Origin: Enterobacter cancerogenus
Lineage (GTDB): Bacteria; Pseudomonadota; Gammaproteobacteria; Enterobacterales; Enterobacteriaceae
NCBI RefSeq assembly: GCF_019047785.1
Contig: NZ_CP077290.1
Span: 4,588,001-4,652,000, forward strand
Direction of reading: 5' to 3'
Length of the DNA stretch: 64,000 nt
Shown here: in pieces, positions 42,413 through 51,152 of the stretch
Position numbering within the stretch: position 1 is the stretch's first letter
Layout: each line of letters starts with the position of its first letter
Translations under genes and position numbers: made by a program
The notes under the pieces: model-generated
What the model saw: the letters and a program-made list of their open reading frames with translations, nothing else
What the model was told of the DNA's origin: nothing
Database searches by the model: none

Positions 42413-42516
42413 GGTTCGCTCTACATAACTGTAAAGAGGTTATCGTACCGATTGATGACCACAGCAATGCCAGGAATAGCCAGCCAAACAGCGCTTTCTC
42501 TTTGCAACGAAGGGTA

Positions 42517-44673
42517 TTAGTCGGCCATTTCGTCAAAAATCGTCCTGAACCGCTCATGATGCAGACGGAACAGCGCGACAAGCTGCGGGTCGAAATGCCG
42601 TCCGGCCCCTTTGAAAATCACCTCGCACGCCTCTTCGTGAGAAAAACTCGGCTTATAGACCCGCTTTTGCCGCAGGGCGTCATACACGTCGGCCAGAGCG
42701 AGGATCCGCGCTTCAAGTGGGATTTGGTCCCCGCGCAGCCCCTCCGGGTAACCGCTGCCGTCCCATTTTTCGTGGTGAAAGTGGATAAGATTCTCCGCCA
42801 CCGCGCCCAGTTCAAGCCCCTGAATAATACGCCAGCCTTTCAGCGTATGGAGCTTCATTTCGGCAAACTCCTCGGCGGTTAGCGGGCCTTGCTTGCGCAG
42901 GATGCGGTCTGGCACCGCGATCTTTCCCACGTCGTGTAAAGAAGCAAAGTGCTCAATGTCGCGCACCGTCTGGCCTGAAAGCCCCAATTCCCGGGCCATT
43001 AGCCCGCAGTATTTTGCCACCCGCTGAATATGGCTGCCGGTTTCGTCGTCGTGGGCGCGGTTGACCCTCTCCAGAGCCTGCACCATGTTCCGGTTAACGA
43101 TACGGCTTTTGCGGATATGGCGGCGCATCATTATCAGCATGCCGAGGCTGAAAAGTGCGGCGATCAGCAAAATCACGCTGATGATTTTAAGCGTGTTTTT
43201 CGTCAGGCTCGGGAAGGGGCTATCGTCCGAACGCCGTTCAATCTGCGTTCGGAACTCCGACAGACGATGGATTTGGGTCAGAAGGTGAAACAGCGGATGA
43301 TCGGGGTCGACCCACGGGCCGATAATGTATTCTGAGCGGGTCACGCCCGCCACCTTTAATACCCCACGAAACAGCTCATTCCCGCGAAGTGTCGTTTCAA
43401 GCGAGCTAAGATCGCCGAGGATAAAATCGATTTTGTTATCCTCAATCGCATCGATCAGCTCGTCAATGCTGCGGCGCGTCACCACGATCGCATCGCTGCC
43501 AAACCGCTGCGGCAGATAGGTGGCGGCGAAAGATCCCTCCAGCACCCCGACGCGCTGGCTGCGAATGCTCTCCTCATCCCATAAAAACGGCCTGCCGATG
43601 GCATTGTAGTAGACGTTGTGCCAGACAATGTCCGGGCCAATGCGCCCCCGGGCATGTTCAGCATCGTCACGCTCCGCAATATCCACCAGACGTACCGGCC
43701 ACGCCTCGCGGGGCAGGTTGCTGGCATAGTTATCGATAAAGGTAACGTCGACCTTAAGATCCAGCAGGTCACGCATGTCATTGATTAAGTCGATCGCCGT
43801 CCCGTGGTAGCCCCGTCGGTCCTTCCAGATAAGCGGCGCGTAATTCTCATTCCTGGGCAGCGTAATCGCTAAGCGGTGATGGTCAATCCACGCCCGTTCG
43901 CTGTCGGAGACCACAATGCGGCTGAGCAGATAGTTTCGTTTGCTCTCCTCAAGCGTTCTTTGCAGTTCACCGCTGCGATACGCTTCCCCGATGAACGCGT
44001 TAATCTGCTCACGCAAGGGAAGCAGTTCCGGGCTGAACCCCAGCACCACCGGAATACGCAGTTCGGGAAAAGGGTGCGAGATCAGGTAGTGCCGCTGGGT
44101 GTTTTCCATCTCTGACGCATCGTTGATATAGAAATCGGCCTGATGTTCGCCGAGCAGTCGGAACGCCTCCTCGCTGGTCTCGACCAGGCGCAGGGAGCGG
44201 AACCGCAGGTCCGGGTAGCGTTGCTTCACCCCTTCGAGGGTGGCATCGTCCCGGCGAAACAGCACGCGGGTGTGGTTCAGCTGATCGGCATGGGTGACCG
44301 TCATCGACGCGCTGGCCGCAACCACTTCATTATCAAACAGCCGCGCGGAGAGGATTTTTGTCCGGGCGCGTTTTTCGGTGCGTAACACCCCGGCGTAGAC
44401 GCCGTACTGATTGCTGGCGAAACGCTGTCCAATCTCGCTCCCGGAAAGCGGCTTTAGCACCAGATTAAGTTCCAGCCTGCGGTTAATGGCCTGGATCAGG
44501 GAGGGATAAAAACCGCGCAGCTCGCCCTGCGGTGTCCGCCAGGATTCAAAATTATTGGCGTCATAGATCCAGACAGGCACCGGCTCTGCGGCCAGCAGGG
44601 CAGTGGGAGTCCCCCAGGAAAAGGCGATGAGCAATAATAAGACGATGCGTGGCGTCCGGCAGCGCAGGTGCAC
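42517..44673 (-). CDS. Membrane HD-GYP phosphodiesterase with two periplasmic solute-binding domains
   Basis: A 718-residue protein. After a signal/anchor (residues 8-29) come two SBP_bac_3-type domains (about 30-255 and 260-495), a membrane segment at about 505-525, a short coil and a C-terminal HD-GYP domain with HDVGKIAVPDRIL and HHEKWDGSGYPEGL, so the c-di-GMP hydrolysing residues look complete. It should sense a small solute and lower c-di-GMP, favouring motility. The GTG start has GGGGA upstream. It lies beside yecR and near flhDC but is absent there in E. coli K-12. Confidence 0.88.
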   Translation of the reverse strand: MHLRCRTPRIVLLLLIAFSWGTPTALLAAEPVPVWIYDANNFESWRTPQGELRGFYPSLIQAINRRLELNLVLKPLSGSEIGQRFASNQYGVYAGVLRTEKRARTKILSARLFDNEVVAASASMTVTHADQLNHTRVLFRRDDATLEGVKQRYPDLRFRSLRLVETSEEAFRLLGEHQADFYINDASEMENTQRHYLISHPFPELRIPVVLGFSPELLPLREQINAFIGEAYRSGELQRTLEESKRNYLLSRIVVSDSERAWIDHHRLAITLPRNENYAPLIWKDRRGYHGTAIDLINDMRDLLDLKVDVTFIDNYASNLPREAWPVRLVDIAERDDAEHARGRIGPDIVWHNVYYNAIGRPFLWDEESIRSQRVGVLEGSFAATYLPQRFGSDAIVVTRRSIDELIDAIEDNKIDFILGDLSSLETTLRGNELFRGVLKVAGVTRSEYIIGPWVDPDHPLFHLLTQIHRLSEFRTQIERRSDDSPFPSLTKNTLKIISVILLIAALFSLGMLIMMRRHIRKSRIVNRNMVQALERVNRAHDDETGSHIQRVAKYCGLMARELGLSGQTVRDIEHFASLHDVGKIAVPDRILRKQGPLTAEEFAEMKLHTLKGWRIIQGLELGAVAENLIHFHHEKWDGSGYPEGLRGDQIPLEARILALADVYDALRQKRVYKPSFSHEEACEVIFKGAGRHFDPQLVALFRLHHERFRTIFDEMAD

Positions 44674-44815
44674 AGGTGATCCCCATGTGGTTTTTATTGT
44701 CTTTTGCTGAAGTCTAGCTAACGGCGTGGGGATGGAGTAGGGATTTTTTAACTTTCTGTTAACGCTGCGCAGGGCAGCCGGGCAGTCTGAAATTGTGAGC
44801 GCATCTTTGTTTTTT

Positions 44816-44827
44816 AAAACAAGTTTT
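44816..44827. promoter_or_regulatory. Short palindrome upstream of the RpiB-family gene
   Basis: AAAAC-AA-GTTTT in an AT-rich promoter-like stretch about 95 bases before the gene. It loosely resembles operators of sugar-acid regulators such as KdgR, but this is only a suggestion. Confidence 0.3.
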
Positions 44828-44920
44828 CACTTAATTTGAAAGCGTGTTTGTTTGATAGTAAGGTGAAGATGAAACGCTATCCACTGCGGGAAGACCCGCC
44901 ACGTATTCAGGAGAGAAAAG

Positions 44921-45559
44921 ATGAAAATTGCACTGATGATGGAAAACAGCCAGGCAGCCAAGAATCCCATCATCCTCAATGAGCTAAAGGCCGTCGCGGA
45001 CGAAAAAGGCTTCCCTGTCTATAACGTGGGGATGAGCGATGAGAACGATCACCATCTTACCTATATTCACCTGGGCATTATGGCGAGTATTTTGCTCAAT
45101 TCCAAAGCCGTCGATTTCGTCGTGACGGGCTGCGGTACCGGTCAGGGTGCGCTGATGTCGCTCAACATTCATCCCGGCGTGGTTTGCGGCTACTGCATTG
45201 ATCCGGCTGATGCCTTCCTCTTTGCCCAGATCAACAACGGCAACGCCCTTGCACTGCCGTTCGCCAAAGGGTTTGGCTGGGGTGCCGAGCTGAACGTGCG
45301 TTTCATCTTTGAGAAAGCCTTCACCGGTCGCAACGGCGAAGGGTATCCGCCAGAACGTAAAGAGCCTCAGGTACGCAACGCCGGGATCCTCAACCAGGTG
45401 AAAGCGGCCGTGGTGAAAGAGAACTACCTTGATACGCTGCGCGCGATTGACCCTGAGCTGGTGAAAACCGCCGTATCCGGCCAGCGCTTCCAGCAGTGCT
45501 TCTTTGAAAACTGCCAGGACAAAGAGATTGAAGCTTTCGTCCGTGGCATTGTGGGCTAA
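44921..45559 (+). CDS. RpiB/LacA/LacB family sugar-phosphate isomerase-like protein
   Basis: A 212-residue protein with the RpiB-type core: MKIALMMENSQ at the start, VVTGCGTGQGALMSLN near 66-81 (active-site Cys region) and INNGNALALPFAKGFGWG near 104-121. It is longer than RpiB (about 149) because of a C-terminal helical extension. Such proteins isomerise aldose and ketose phosphates or uronates; the substrate is unknown. GGAGAG precedes the ATG. A possible 37-codon leader frame (44869-44982, with AAGGTGAAG) overlaps its start. Confidence 0.8.
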   Translation: MKIALMMENSQAAKNPIILNELKAVADEKGFPVYNVGMSDENDHHLTYIHLGIMASILLNSKAVDFVVTGCGTGQGALMSLNIHPGVVCGYCIDPADAFLFAQINNGNALALPFAKGFGWGAELNVRFIFEKAFTGRNGEGYPPERKEPQVRNAGILNQVKAAVVKENYLDTLRAIDPELVKTAVSGQRFQQCFFENCQDKEIEAFVRGIVG

Positions 45560-45596
45560 CGGTGCTTTACCGGGCGGCGCAACGCTCGCCCGGTTT

Positions 45597-47021
45597 TCAT
45601 GACGACGGCTTCGCCGAAACCGCGCTGCCTGCATCTTTTGCCAGGCGCAGCGTGTCAAACATGCCTGCCAGACAAATCACCGCGATAACGACAAACGCAA
45701 GCCGAAAGCTGATGCCGGGAACGGCTGCGAGTCCGAAAGCATCGCCGATCTTCTCTCCGAGACGAATGCCAATGGCCCCCAGGGTGATACCTAATCCCAC
45801 CGCAAGCTGCGTGGCGGTTGAAAACAGCGTATTGGCATAGCTCATCTGTGCGGAAGGCACATCGGCAAAAGCGAGGGTGCTTACCGCAGTAAACTGAATG
45901 GAGCGGAAGACGCCGCCGAGATAGAGGATCAGCATGATGAGCCAGACGGGGGTTGTGGGGGTAATAAACGCGCAGGCCAGCAGCGCCAGCACGTTCAGCG
46001 CGCCGTTGATCAGCAGTAACCGCTTAAACCCGAGGCCGCGAATAAGCGGCGTGGTCGCCGGTTTAATGGTGAGATTGCCGACGAACACCGCCAGCACCAG
46101 CAGGCCTGCATGAAAGGCGTCCATCCCGAACCCCACCTGAAACATCAGCGGCAGCAGAAAGGGAACGGCGCTGATCGAGGCGCGAAACAGCGAGCCGCCG
46201 TACATCGTGACGCGAAAAGTGGCAACCTGCATCGCCTCGAGTCTTATCATTGGCCACGCGGCGCGGCGGAAATGGCGCAGCGCAACGCTCAGTGCCACCC
46301 CGCCCACGATGAACAAACATACCGTCAGTCCCATCCTGACGTGCTCCCCGCCCATCAGTTCCATGGCGTAAACCAGGCTCACCATGGCAACAGTGGTGGC
46401 TATAAACCCCGGTGTATCGAACGGACGACGGCTCTCATCCCGCAGATCGGGAATAATTCGCAGCGCCAGAAGAATAGCCGCAATGCCTAACGGGACGTTG
46501 ATGAAGAAAATCCAGCGCCAGTCAGCAAAGTGGGTGATAAACCCGCCCAGCGGCGGGCCAATAATCGGGGCAACCAGTGCCGGCCAGGTGAGGGTGGCGA
46601 TGGCGGCGATCAGCTGGTGTTTCGGCGTGGTGCGCAGTACGGCCAGGCGTCCGACGGGAACCATCAGCGCGCCGCCCATCCCCTGAAGCACCCGCATCGC
46701 CACAAACGCATCAACGGTTGTCGACAGACCGCAAAAAACCGAGGCCAGGGTGAAGATCGCCAGCGCGAGGGCAAAGACTTTGCGCGCACCGAAACGGTCC
46801 GCAATCCAGCCGCTGGCGGGGATCAACACCGCCAGGGTAATAAGGTATGCGCTGATTCCGATATTCAGATCCACGGCCTGCACGCCGAAGCTTTTTGCCA
46901 TGTCCGGCAGGGCGGTGGCAATGACCGTGCCGTCAAGAAACTCCATAAAGAACGCGCCGGCAACTAAAAGCGCCGCAGGCGATAAGCCTCGGTTCGCTTT
47001 CCCGGTGATGTTTTCACTCAT
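45597..47021 (-). CDS. MFS multidrug exporter, DHA2 (14-segment) type
   Basis: A 474-residue inner-membrane exporter with the DHA2 pattern: FMEFLDGTVIATALPDMAKS near 25-44, GWIADRFGARKVF near 75-87 (motif A) and the IGPPLGGFITHFADWRWIFF stretch near 145-164 (motif C region). It resembles EmrB/MdtD-like pumps; substrate unknown. The start 47021 (MSENITGK) has AGGACAGG upstream; a longer start at 47084 adds a poor leader. It is convergent with the RpiB-like gene and divergent from azuC. Confidence 0.88.
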   Translation of the reverse strand: MSENITGKANRGLSPAALLVAGAFFMEFLDGTVIATALPDMAKSFGVQAVDLNIGISAYLITLAVLIPASGWIADRFGARKVFALALAIFTLASVFCGLSTTVDAFVAMRVLQGMGGALMVPVGRLAVLRTTPKHQLIAAIATLTWPALVAPIIGPPLGGFITHFADWRWIFFINVPLGIAAILLALRIIPDLRDESRRPFDTPGFIATTVAMVSLVYAMELMGGEHVRMGLTVCLFIVGGVALSVALRHFRRAAWPMIRLEAMQVATFRVTMYGGSLFRASISAVPFLLPLMFQVGFGMDAFHAGLLVLAVFVGNLTIKPATTPLIRGLGFKRLLLINGALNVLALLACAFITPTTPVWLIMLILYLGGVFRSIQFTAVSTLAFADVPSAQMSYANTLFSTATQLAVGLGITLGAIGIRLGEKIGDAFGLAAVPGISFRLAFVVIAVICLAGMFDTLRLAKDAGSAVSAKPSS

Positions 47022-47136
47022 CCTGTCCTGCCGTATCAAAAAAAATGATAAAAATTTACTGGAATTTATAGAACCATAACTCACGGATTTACCAATGCTT
47101 TTTTAACAATACAGCAGCATTGCGCCCGTTTTTGAC

Positions 47137-47182
47137 TGTGATATGCATCACAAAATCATTGATTTTTGTGATGGTGGTCATA
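47137..47182 (+). promoter_or_regulatory. CRP sites and core promoter of azuCR
   Basis: TGTGATATGCATCACA (47137-47152) is a perfect CRP site. A second, weaker one, TGTGATGGTGGTCATA (47167-47182), overlaps the likely -10 box TATTAT (47181-47186). The overlap with the -10 suggests repression at high cAMP from the second site. E. coli azuCR is known to respond to carbon source. Confidence 0.75.
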
Positions 47183-47192
47183 TTATAAGCGC

Positions 47193-47344
47193 AGAGAAAA
47201 TAACACCTGCATAACACGTTACTGGAGCATCAAATGAAACTGCGCAAAATCCTGAAAAGCATGTGGGCAAACTACTGCAACACCTTCAAAGACGTCCCAC
47301 CGGGTGCGATGTTCTGATAAAAACCTGCTTCGGCAGGTTTTTTT
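47193..47344 (+). ncRNA. azuCR: AzuCR dual-function small RNA
   Basis: From the predicted start near 47193 to the terminator at 47321-47344 the transcript would be about 150 nt; the E. coli RNA is 164 nt. In E. coli the RNA base-pairs with cadA and galE mRNA and also encodes AzuC. The terminator is AAACCTGC (47321-47328) with GCAGGTTT (47333-47340) and T residues. The 5' end is estimated from the -10 box. Confidence 0.7.
47234..47317 (+). CDS. azuC: AzuC small membrane-associated protein
   Basis: A 27-residue protein, MKLRKILKSMWANYCNTFKD then VPPGAMF, close to E. coli AzuC (28 residues), an amphipathic helix that binds GlpD and raises its activity. CTGGAG precedes the ATG by six bases. It lies between the MFS gene and yecJ as in E. 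coli. Confidence 0.9.
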   Translation: MKLRKILKSMWANYCNTFKDVPPGAMF

Positions 47345-47422
47345 ATGTCTGCTGGCGACGAGAGGGAGATGAAAGGGCGTACGTTTTGCTACTATGGCGG
47401 CCTTTAAAAAAGGAGAAACCCC

Positions 47423-47674
47423 ATGTCACAAAACCTGAGCGCCGATCAGGAACTGGTATCTGACGTCGTCGCATGCCAGTTGGTTATCAAACAAATCCTT
47501 GATGTGATTGACGTTATCGCGCCGGTAGAAGTGCGCGAGAAGATGTCCACCCAACTGAAAAACATCGATTTCACCAGCCATCCTGCTGCGGCCGATCCGG
47601 TCACTCTTCGCGCGATCCAAAAAGCCATCGCGCTGATCGAGTTGCGTTTCACGCCGCAGGGTGAGTCTCACTAA
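47423..47674 (+). CDS. yecJ: YecJ family protein (DUF2766)
   Basis: An 83-residue helical protein equal in length and nearly equal in sequence to E. coli YecJ ([20 protein letters not shown] near 9-28; [20 protein letters not shown]). Function unknown. AAGGAG precedes the ATG. Confidence 0.93.
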   Translation: MSQNLSADQELVSDVVACQLVIKQILDVIDVIAPVEVREKMSTQLKNIDFTSHPAAADPVTLRAIQKAIALIELRFTPQGESH

Positions 47675-47755
47675 AATAAACCGATGTTTTGAATTTAGAA
47701 ACCGTTTTCTGCTCAAACGGCGAAGGGCGACGCTGAACGTCGCCCGGAGAAGGAT

Positions 47756-49099
47756 TCAGAAGAACGTTTGTACCAGCAGATAGCTGGCCGCACACGCGCA
47801 GCTCACGCCGATAAGTCCAGGCAGAATAAAACTGTGGTTGATGATGAATTTGCCGATGCGGGTCGTTCCTGACCTGTCGAACCCGATGCAGGCCAGATCG
47901 CTCGGGTAGGTTGGCAGCACGAAGTAACCATAGGAGGCCGGGAAGAAGGCGATCAGCATTTTCGGATCGATGCCCAGCATTAGCCCCATCGGGGCGACGG
48001 CGGTGAGTGCCGCCGCCTGGCTGTTCACCAGCTTCGACACCAGAAACAGGACGATGGCGTAGGTCCACGGATGGCTTTTGACCACCCCCTCCAGCGCCAT
48101 TTTCAGCTCATCAAGATGCGCCTGAAAGAAGGTGTCGCTCATCCACGCAACGCCAAACACCGAGAAAATGGCGACCATCCCCGCTTTAAAGACCGCACCG
48201 TTAGAAATGTCAGAGGCGTTGACCTTGCAGGCTATCAGCATCACCGCCCCGGCAATCAGCATCATCATCTGGATGACGAGGTTCATCGACAGGGCGGTTA
48301 ATTTGCCTTTTACCTCGAAGGCCGGCCGCAGTTCTGGCAGCGCACCCAGCAGGACAACCACCGCGATCCCGGCAAAGAAGATCCATGTCGACCAGTAGGC
48401 CTGTTTTGGAAAACGCTGATTCATCAACGTTTCCGTTCCGCCGTAGATAAACTCGCGTTGTTTCGGATCGCTTAACTTTTTCTGAAACTCGGCGTCATCC
48501 GCCAAATCTTTACCGCGACGCAGGCTCCACAGGGCCGCGACGGCTACCCCGAACAGCGATGCGGGAACGGACACCGCCAGGATTTCGAGGATCCCCCACG
48601 CGTGCCCAATCCCGTGCTGGGCGCCGAGGATCGACACCAGTGAAACGACGGCTACCGAAACGGGGGAGGCGGTGATCGCCATTTGAGAGGCAACCGATGC
48701 CACGGCCATCGGGCGCTCTGGCCGTATCCCTTTTTTCAGCGCGATATCGGCCACAATCGGAAACATGGTGTACACCACATGCCCGGTGCCGCAGAGAAAC
48801 GTCAGCGTCCAGGTGGTAAAGGGCGCGAGGAGGGTAATGTGCTGCGGGTGTTTGCGCAAAAGCCGCTCGGCGAACTGCATCATCACGTTCAGGCCGCCCG
48901 CAGTTTGCAGCGTGGCGGCGCAGCCGATAACCGCCAGGATGGTCAGCATCACGTCGACCGGCGGTTTGCCGGGCTGAAGCCCAAACACGAAACTGAGAAT
49001 AAACAGGCCAATCCCGCTTATCAGCCCAAGCCCCATCCCGCCGAAGCGGGTGCCGACCAGCAGGCAGAGGATAATGACAACAAACTCAATGGTGATCAT
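47756..49099 (-). CDS. Anaerobic C4-dicarboxylate transporter, DcuA/DcuB family
   Basis: A 447-residue inner-membrane carrier for fumarate, succinate, malate or aspartate exchange. FGLQPGKPPVDVML near 39-52, LCGTGHVVYTMFPIVAD near 101-117, SPVSVAVVSLVSILG and LPTYPSDLACIGFDRSGTT near the end match DcuB closely. It is a paralogue rather than the standard dcuA or dcuB by location; I give no symbol. E. coli K-12 has no such gene here. It lies between yecJ and ftnB and may serve anaerobic growth. Confidence 0.88.
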   Translation of the reverse strand: MITIEFVVIILCLLVGTRFGGMGLGLISGIGLFILSFVFGLQPGKPPVDVMLTILAVIGCAATLQTAGGLNVMMQFAERLLRKHPQHITLLAPFTTWTLTFLCGTGHVVYTMFPIVADIALKKGIRPERPMAVASVASQMAITASPVSVAVVSLVSILGAQHGIGHAWGILEILAVSVPASLFGVAVAALWSLRRGKDLADDAEFQKKLSDPKQREFIYGGTETLMNQRFPKQAYWSTWIFFAGIAVVVLLGALPELRPAFEVKGKLTALSMNLVIQMMMLIAGAVMLIACKVNASDISNGAVFKAGMVAIFSVFGVAWMSDTFFQAHLDELKMALEGVVKSHPWTYAIVLFLVSKLVNSQAAALTAVAPMGLMLGIDPKMLIAFFPASYGYFVLPTYPSDLACIGFDRSGTTRIGKFIINHSFILPGLIGVSCACAASYLLVQTFF

Positions 49100-49221
49100 G
49101 ATGCTCCCTCGTCAATGATAAAGTCTCTGGCTAAATCATTACACGAAGCAGGGTTATTCATTGGGAGCGGGATCGGATTTGTTAAATCTTAAAGAAAGCA
49201 GGGAGTTGCTGTGAGAGGGGA

Positions 49222-49246
49222 GCCTGCCCCTATTGCGGGGGCAGGC
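49222..49246. repeat. GC hairpin downstream of ftnB
   Basis: GCCTGCCCC (49222-49230) and GGGGCAGGC (49238-49246). No T run follows on the ftnB strand, but it is the only candidate end for the ftnB transcript. Confidence 0.5.
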
Positions 49247-49255
49247 AATGACGAC

Positions 49256-49759
49256 TCAGTGCTGTTGGCAGGTAACAATGTCGAGCAGGTGACGATCGGT
49301 TTGTTCGAGGCACAGACCTTCACGTTTGGCGTTGCGAATCTCATCCGCCAGCGCCTTCAGCAGCATGCCGTCCTGCTGCTGCTCTTTGTTCATGTCGCGC
49401 AGGAAATTCAGCGTGGTGCTGTCCTGCTGCGCCTTCGCTTCTTCCGCCAGTTTGCTTAAGGTGTCGCAACGCTGCTCATATTCCTGCAGCGTTTTCTGGA
49501 AGAGTTCTTCGAGGGAGGCGTAGTGTTCTTCCGTCATTGCGCGCGCGGTGACGATGGGATTTGCCCCGACATCCTTCATAAAGTCGAAGACGCGCATCAT
49601 ATGGGTGACGTTATTCTGCGCCTGGCTACGGAAAAAGGTAGCCGTACCGTTGAGGCTTTTTTCAGAACACCACTCGCTCAGATGAAGATGCAGATTAGAG
49701 GCATAAAACTCAAGGTTCATCTGGGCATTCAGTTTTTGAATCATCGTTTGGGTAGCCAT
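49256..49759 (-). CDS. ftnB: Ferritin-like protein FtnB
   Basis: A 167-residue homologue of E. coli FtnB (167). E17, H53 and Q127 of the ferroxidase centre remain, but position 50 is Asn, 94 is Tyr and 130 is Asp, so iron oxidation is likely altered, as known for FtnB. It may supply iron for Fe-S repair rather than storage. ATG 49759 is chosen because AAGGA lies seven bases before it; the ATG at 49765 overlaps that site. Confidence 0.9.
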   Translation of the reverse strand: MATQTMIQKLNAQMNLEFYASNLHLHLSEWCSEKSLNGTATFFRSQAQNNVTHMMRVFDFMKDVGANPIVTARAMTEEHYASLEELFQKTLQEYEQRCDTLSKLAEEAKAQQDSTTLNFLRDMNKEQQQDGMLLKALADEIRNAKREGLCLEQTDRHLLDIVTCQQH

Positions 49760-50277
49760 ACTCATATCCTTATTGATGCTGGGACATAACGTCCGCTGCT
49801 TAACCTGACCCGGCAGGTTGTGATACAGACCAAAGAGATCTTATTTTCAGAAACAGGTTTTCTGCTGTGGCGCGTACTGACCGAATGTTCACTTCCTGTG
49901 TTCGATATAAAAAGCATAGCCCTGTCGCTGGATTAAGAAAACTCTTAATCACGTGGTGTTAACCTAACATTACAAAGTTTAATATAGTTCAAATTTTTAA
50001 ACGTGACGGGAAAATTTTAATTTAATAAGTGGTTGATATATAAAGATTTTAAAAAATATGGTGGAGATTGTGCTAATTAATAATTTATCTCAGGTTAAAG
50101 GGCGCTTTTTTTGAAACCTTATCCAGGTTAATTCTTGAGAATATATTGAGCTTGTTCTTATTGAGTCAGATCAGTTTTGTCGCGTTCACCTGAACTGTGA
50201 TCGTCGCGAAAGTTTGTTCTTGCCAGATGTGGGAAAGTGAAACAATGTTTTAATTGTGAAAACTACAGAGGTTTGAC
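49760..50277. other. AT-rich intergenic region between ftnB and the DJ-1 gene
   Basis: About 520 bases, very AT-rich from 49965 to 50110. It should hold the divergent promoters of ftnB and the DJ-1 gene. No gene-like frame longer than about 20 codons and no clear factor site was seen. Confidence 0.5.
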
Positions 50278-50835
50278 ATGGCAAGAGTTGCAGTTCTGCT
50301 GGCACCCGGTTTTGAAGAAGCGGAAGCCATCATCACCATTGATATTCTGCGCCGTTTGGCAATCGACGTCGACACCCTGGCGTGTGCAGAGTCCCGCGCG
50401 GTCGTGAGTTACCACAACATTCCCATGGTGGCCGACAGCACGCTTTCTGAGCGCCGCGACACCCTGTATGACGCCGTGGTGATCCCCGGCGGGCCGCAGG
50501 GCAGCGTGAACCTTGCGGCCGATCGCGAGGTTATCCGTTTCATTTCCCTGCACGATGAGTGTGGAAAGTGGATTTGCCCTCTCTGTTCGGCAGCCGCGCG
50601 CGTGCTGGGCGGCAACGGGCTGCTGAAGGGCCGCCGCTACGTCTGCTCCGGCGATTTATGGCAATCGGTTGAAGACGGTGAATACGTTGATGCGCCGGTG
50701 GTGGAAGATAAAAATCTGCTGAGCGGCAAAGGTCTGGGCCATGCGTTCGACTTTGCGCTAACGCTGTCTGCTCGCCTGCTGGGCGACGAGGCGCCCGTTC
50801 GCGATCACGCTGAACACATCTACTACACCTGGTAA
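50278..50835 (+). CDS. DJ-1/PfpI family protein
   Basis: A 185-residue class I glutamine-amidotransferase fold protein of the DJ-1 branch: APGFEEAEAIITIDILR near 9-25 with the conserved Glu, VVIPGGPQGS near 66-75, and the nucleophile elbow ICPLCSAAARVL near 99-110 with Cys103. Members act as chaperones, deglycases or glyoxalases under stress; which applies is unknown. AGAGG precedes the ATG. It is followed by a REP-like palindrome. Confidence 0.85.
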   Translation: MARVAVLLAPGFEEAEAIITIDILRRLAIDVDTLACAESRAVVSYHNIPMVADSTLSERRDTLYDAVVIPGGPQGSVNLAADREVIRFISLHDECGKWICPLCSAAARVLGGNGLLKGRRYVCSGDLWQSVEDGEYVDAPVVEDKNLLSGKGLGHAFDFALTLSARLLGDEAPVRDHAEHIYYTW

Positions 50836-50842
50836 TGTCCGT

Positions 50843-50865
50843 GCCGGATGCTAAGGGCATCCGGC
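50843..50865. repeat. REP-like palindrome
   Basis: GCCGGATG (50843-50850) and CATCCGGC (50858-50865), followed by CTACAGGG, as in enterobacterial REP elements. It probably protects the upstream mRNA end. Confidence 0.65.
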
Positions 50866-50883
50866 CTACAGGGACTTCTGAGC

Positions 50884-51152
50884 TGGTCTTATGGATTATT
50901 CTGCTTAGCCCCTTCCGATTTGTCAGACAATTCCTGCCGTTTTTATGTCTTTTTTCGCTGAATTTATGTACGCAATTACTGTAATTCTGCGGTGTGATAT
51001 TGCTCTCTTATGGATGATTAATTTCCCGCTAAAACTATCTGCAGCACGACCGCTTATGACGAGGTAAGCGCTAATGTCTTGTTTTATGTCCGATTAAATA
51101 AAAAGCACGCTGTTAATCCCTACAGAAAAGAATATTAAAGCTGGAGTTTACC
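50884..51152 (+). promoter_or_regulatory. araFGH promoter region
   Basis: In E. coli this promoter needs AraC and CRP. Here TGTGAT at 50993-50998 may be a CRP half-site, and TATGGA at 51009-51014 with GCTA at 51028-51031 are AraC-like half-sites, but spacing differs from the textbook 17-base element. CTGGAG before the araF ATG is the ribosome site. Confidence 0.45.
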
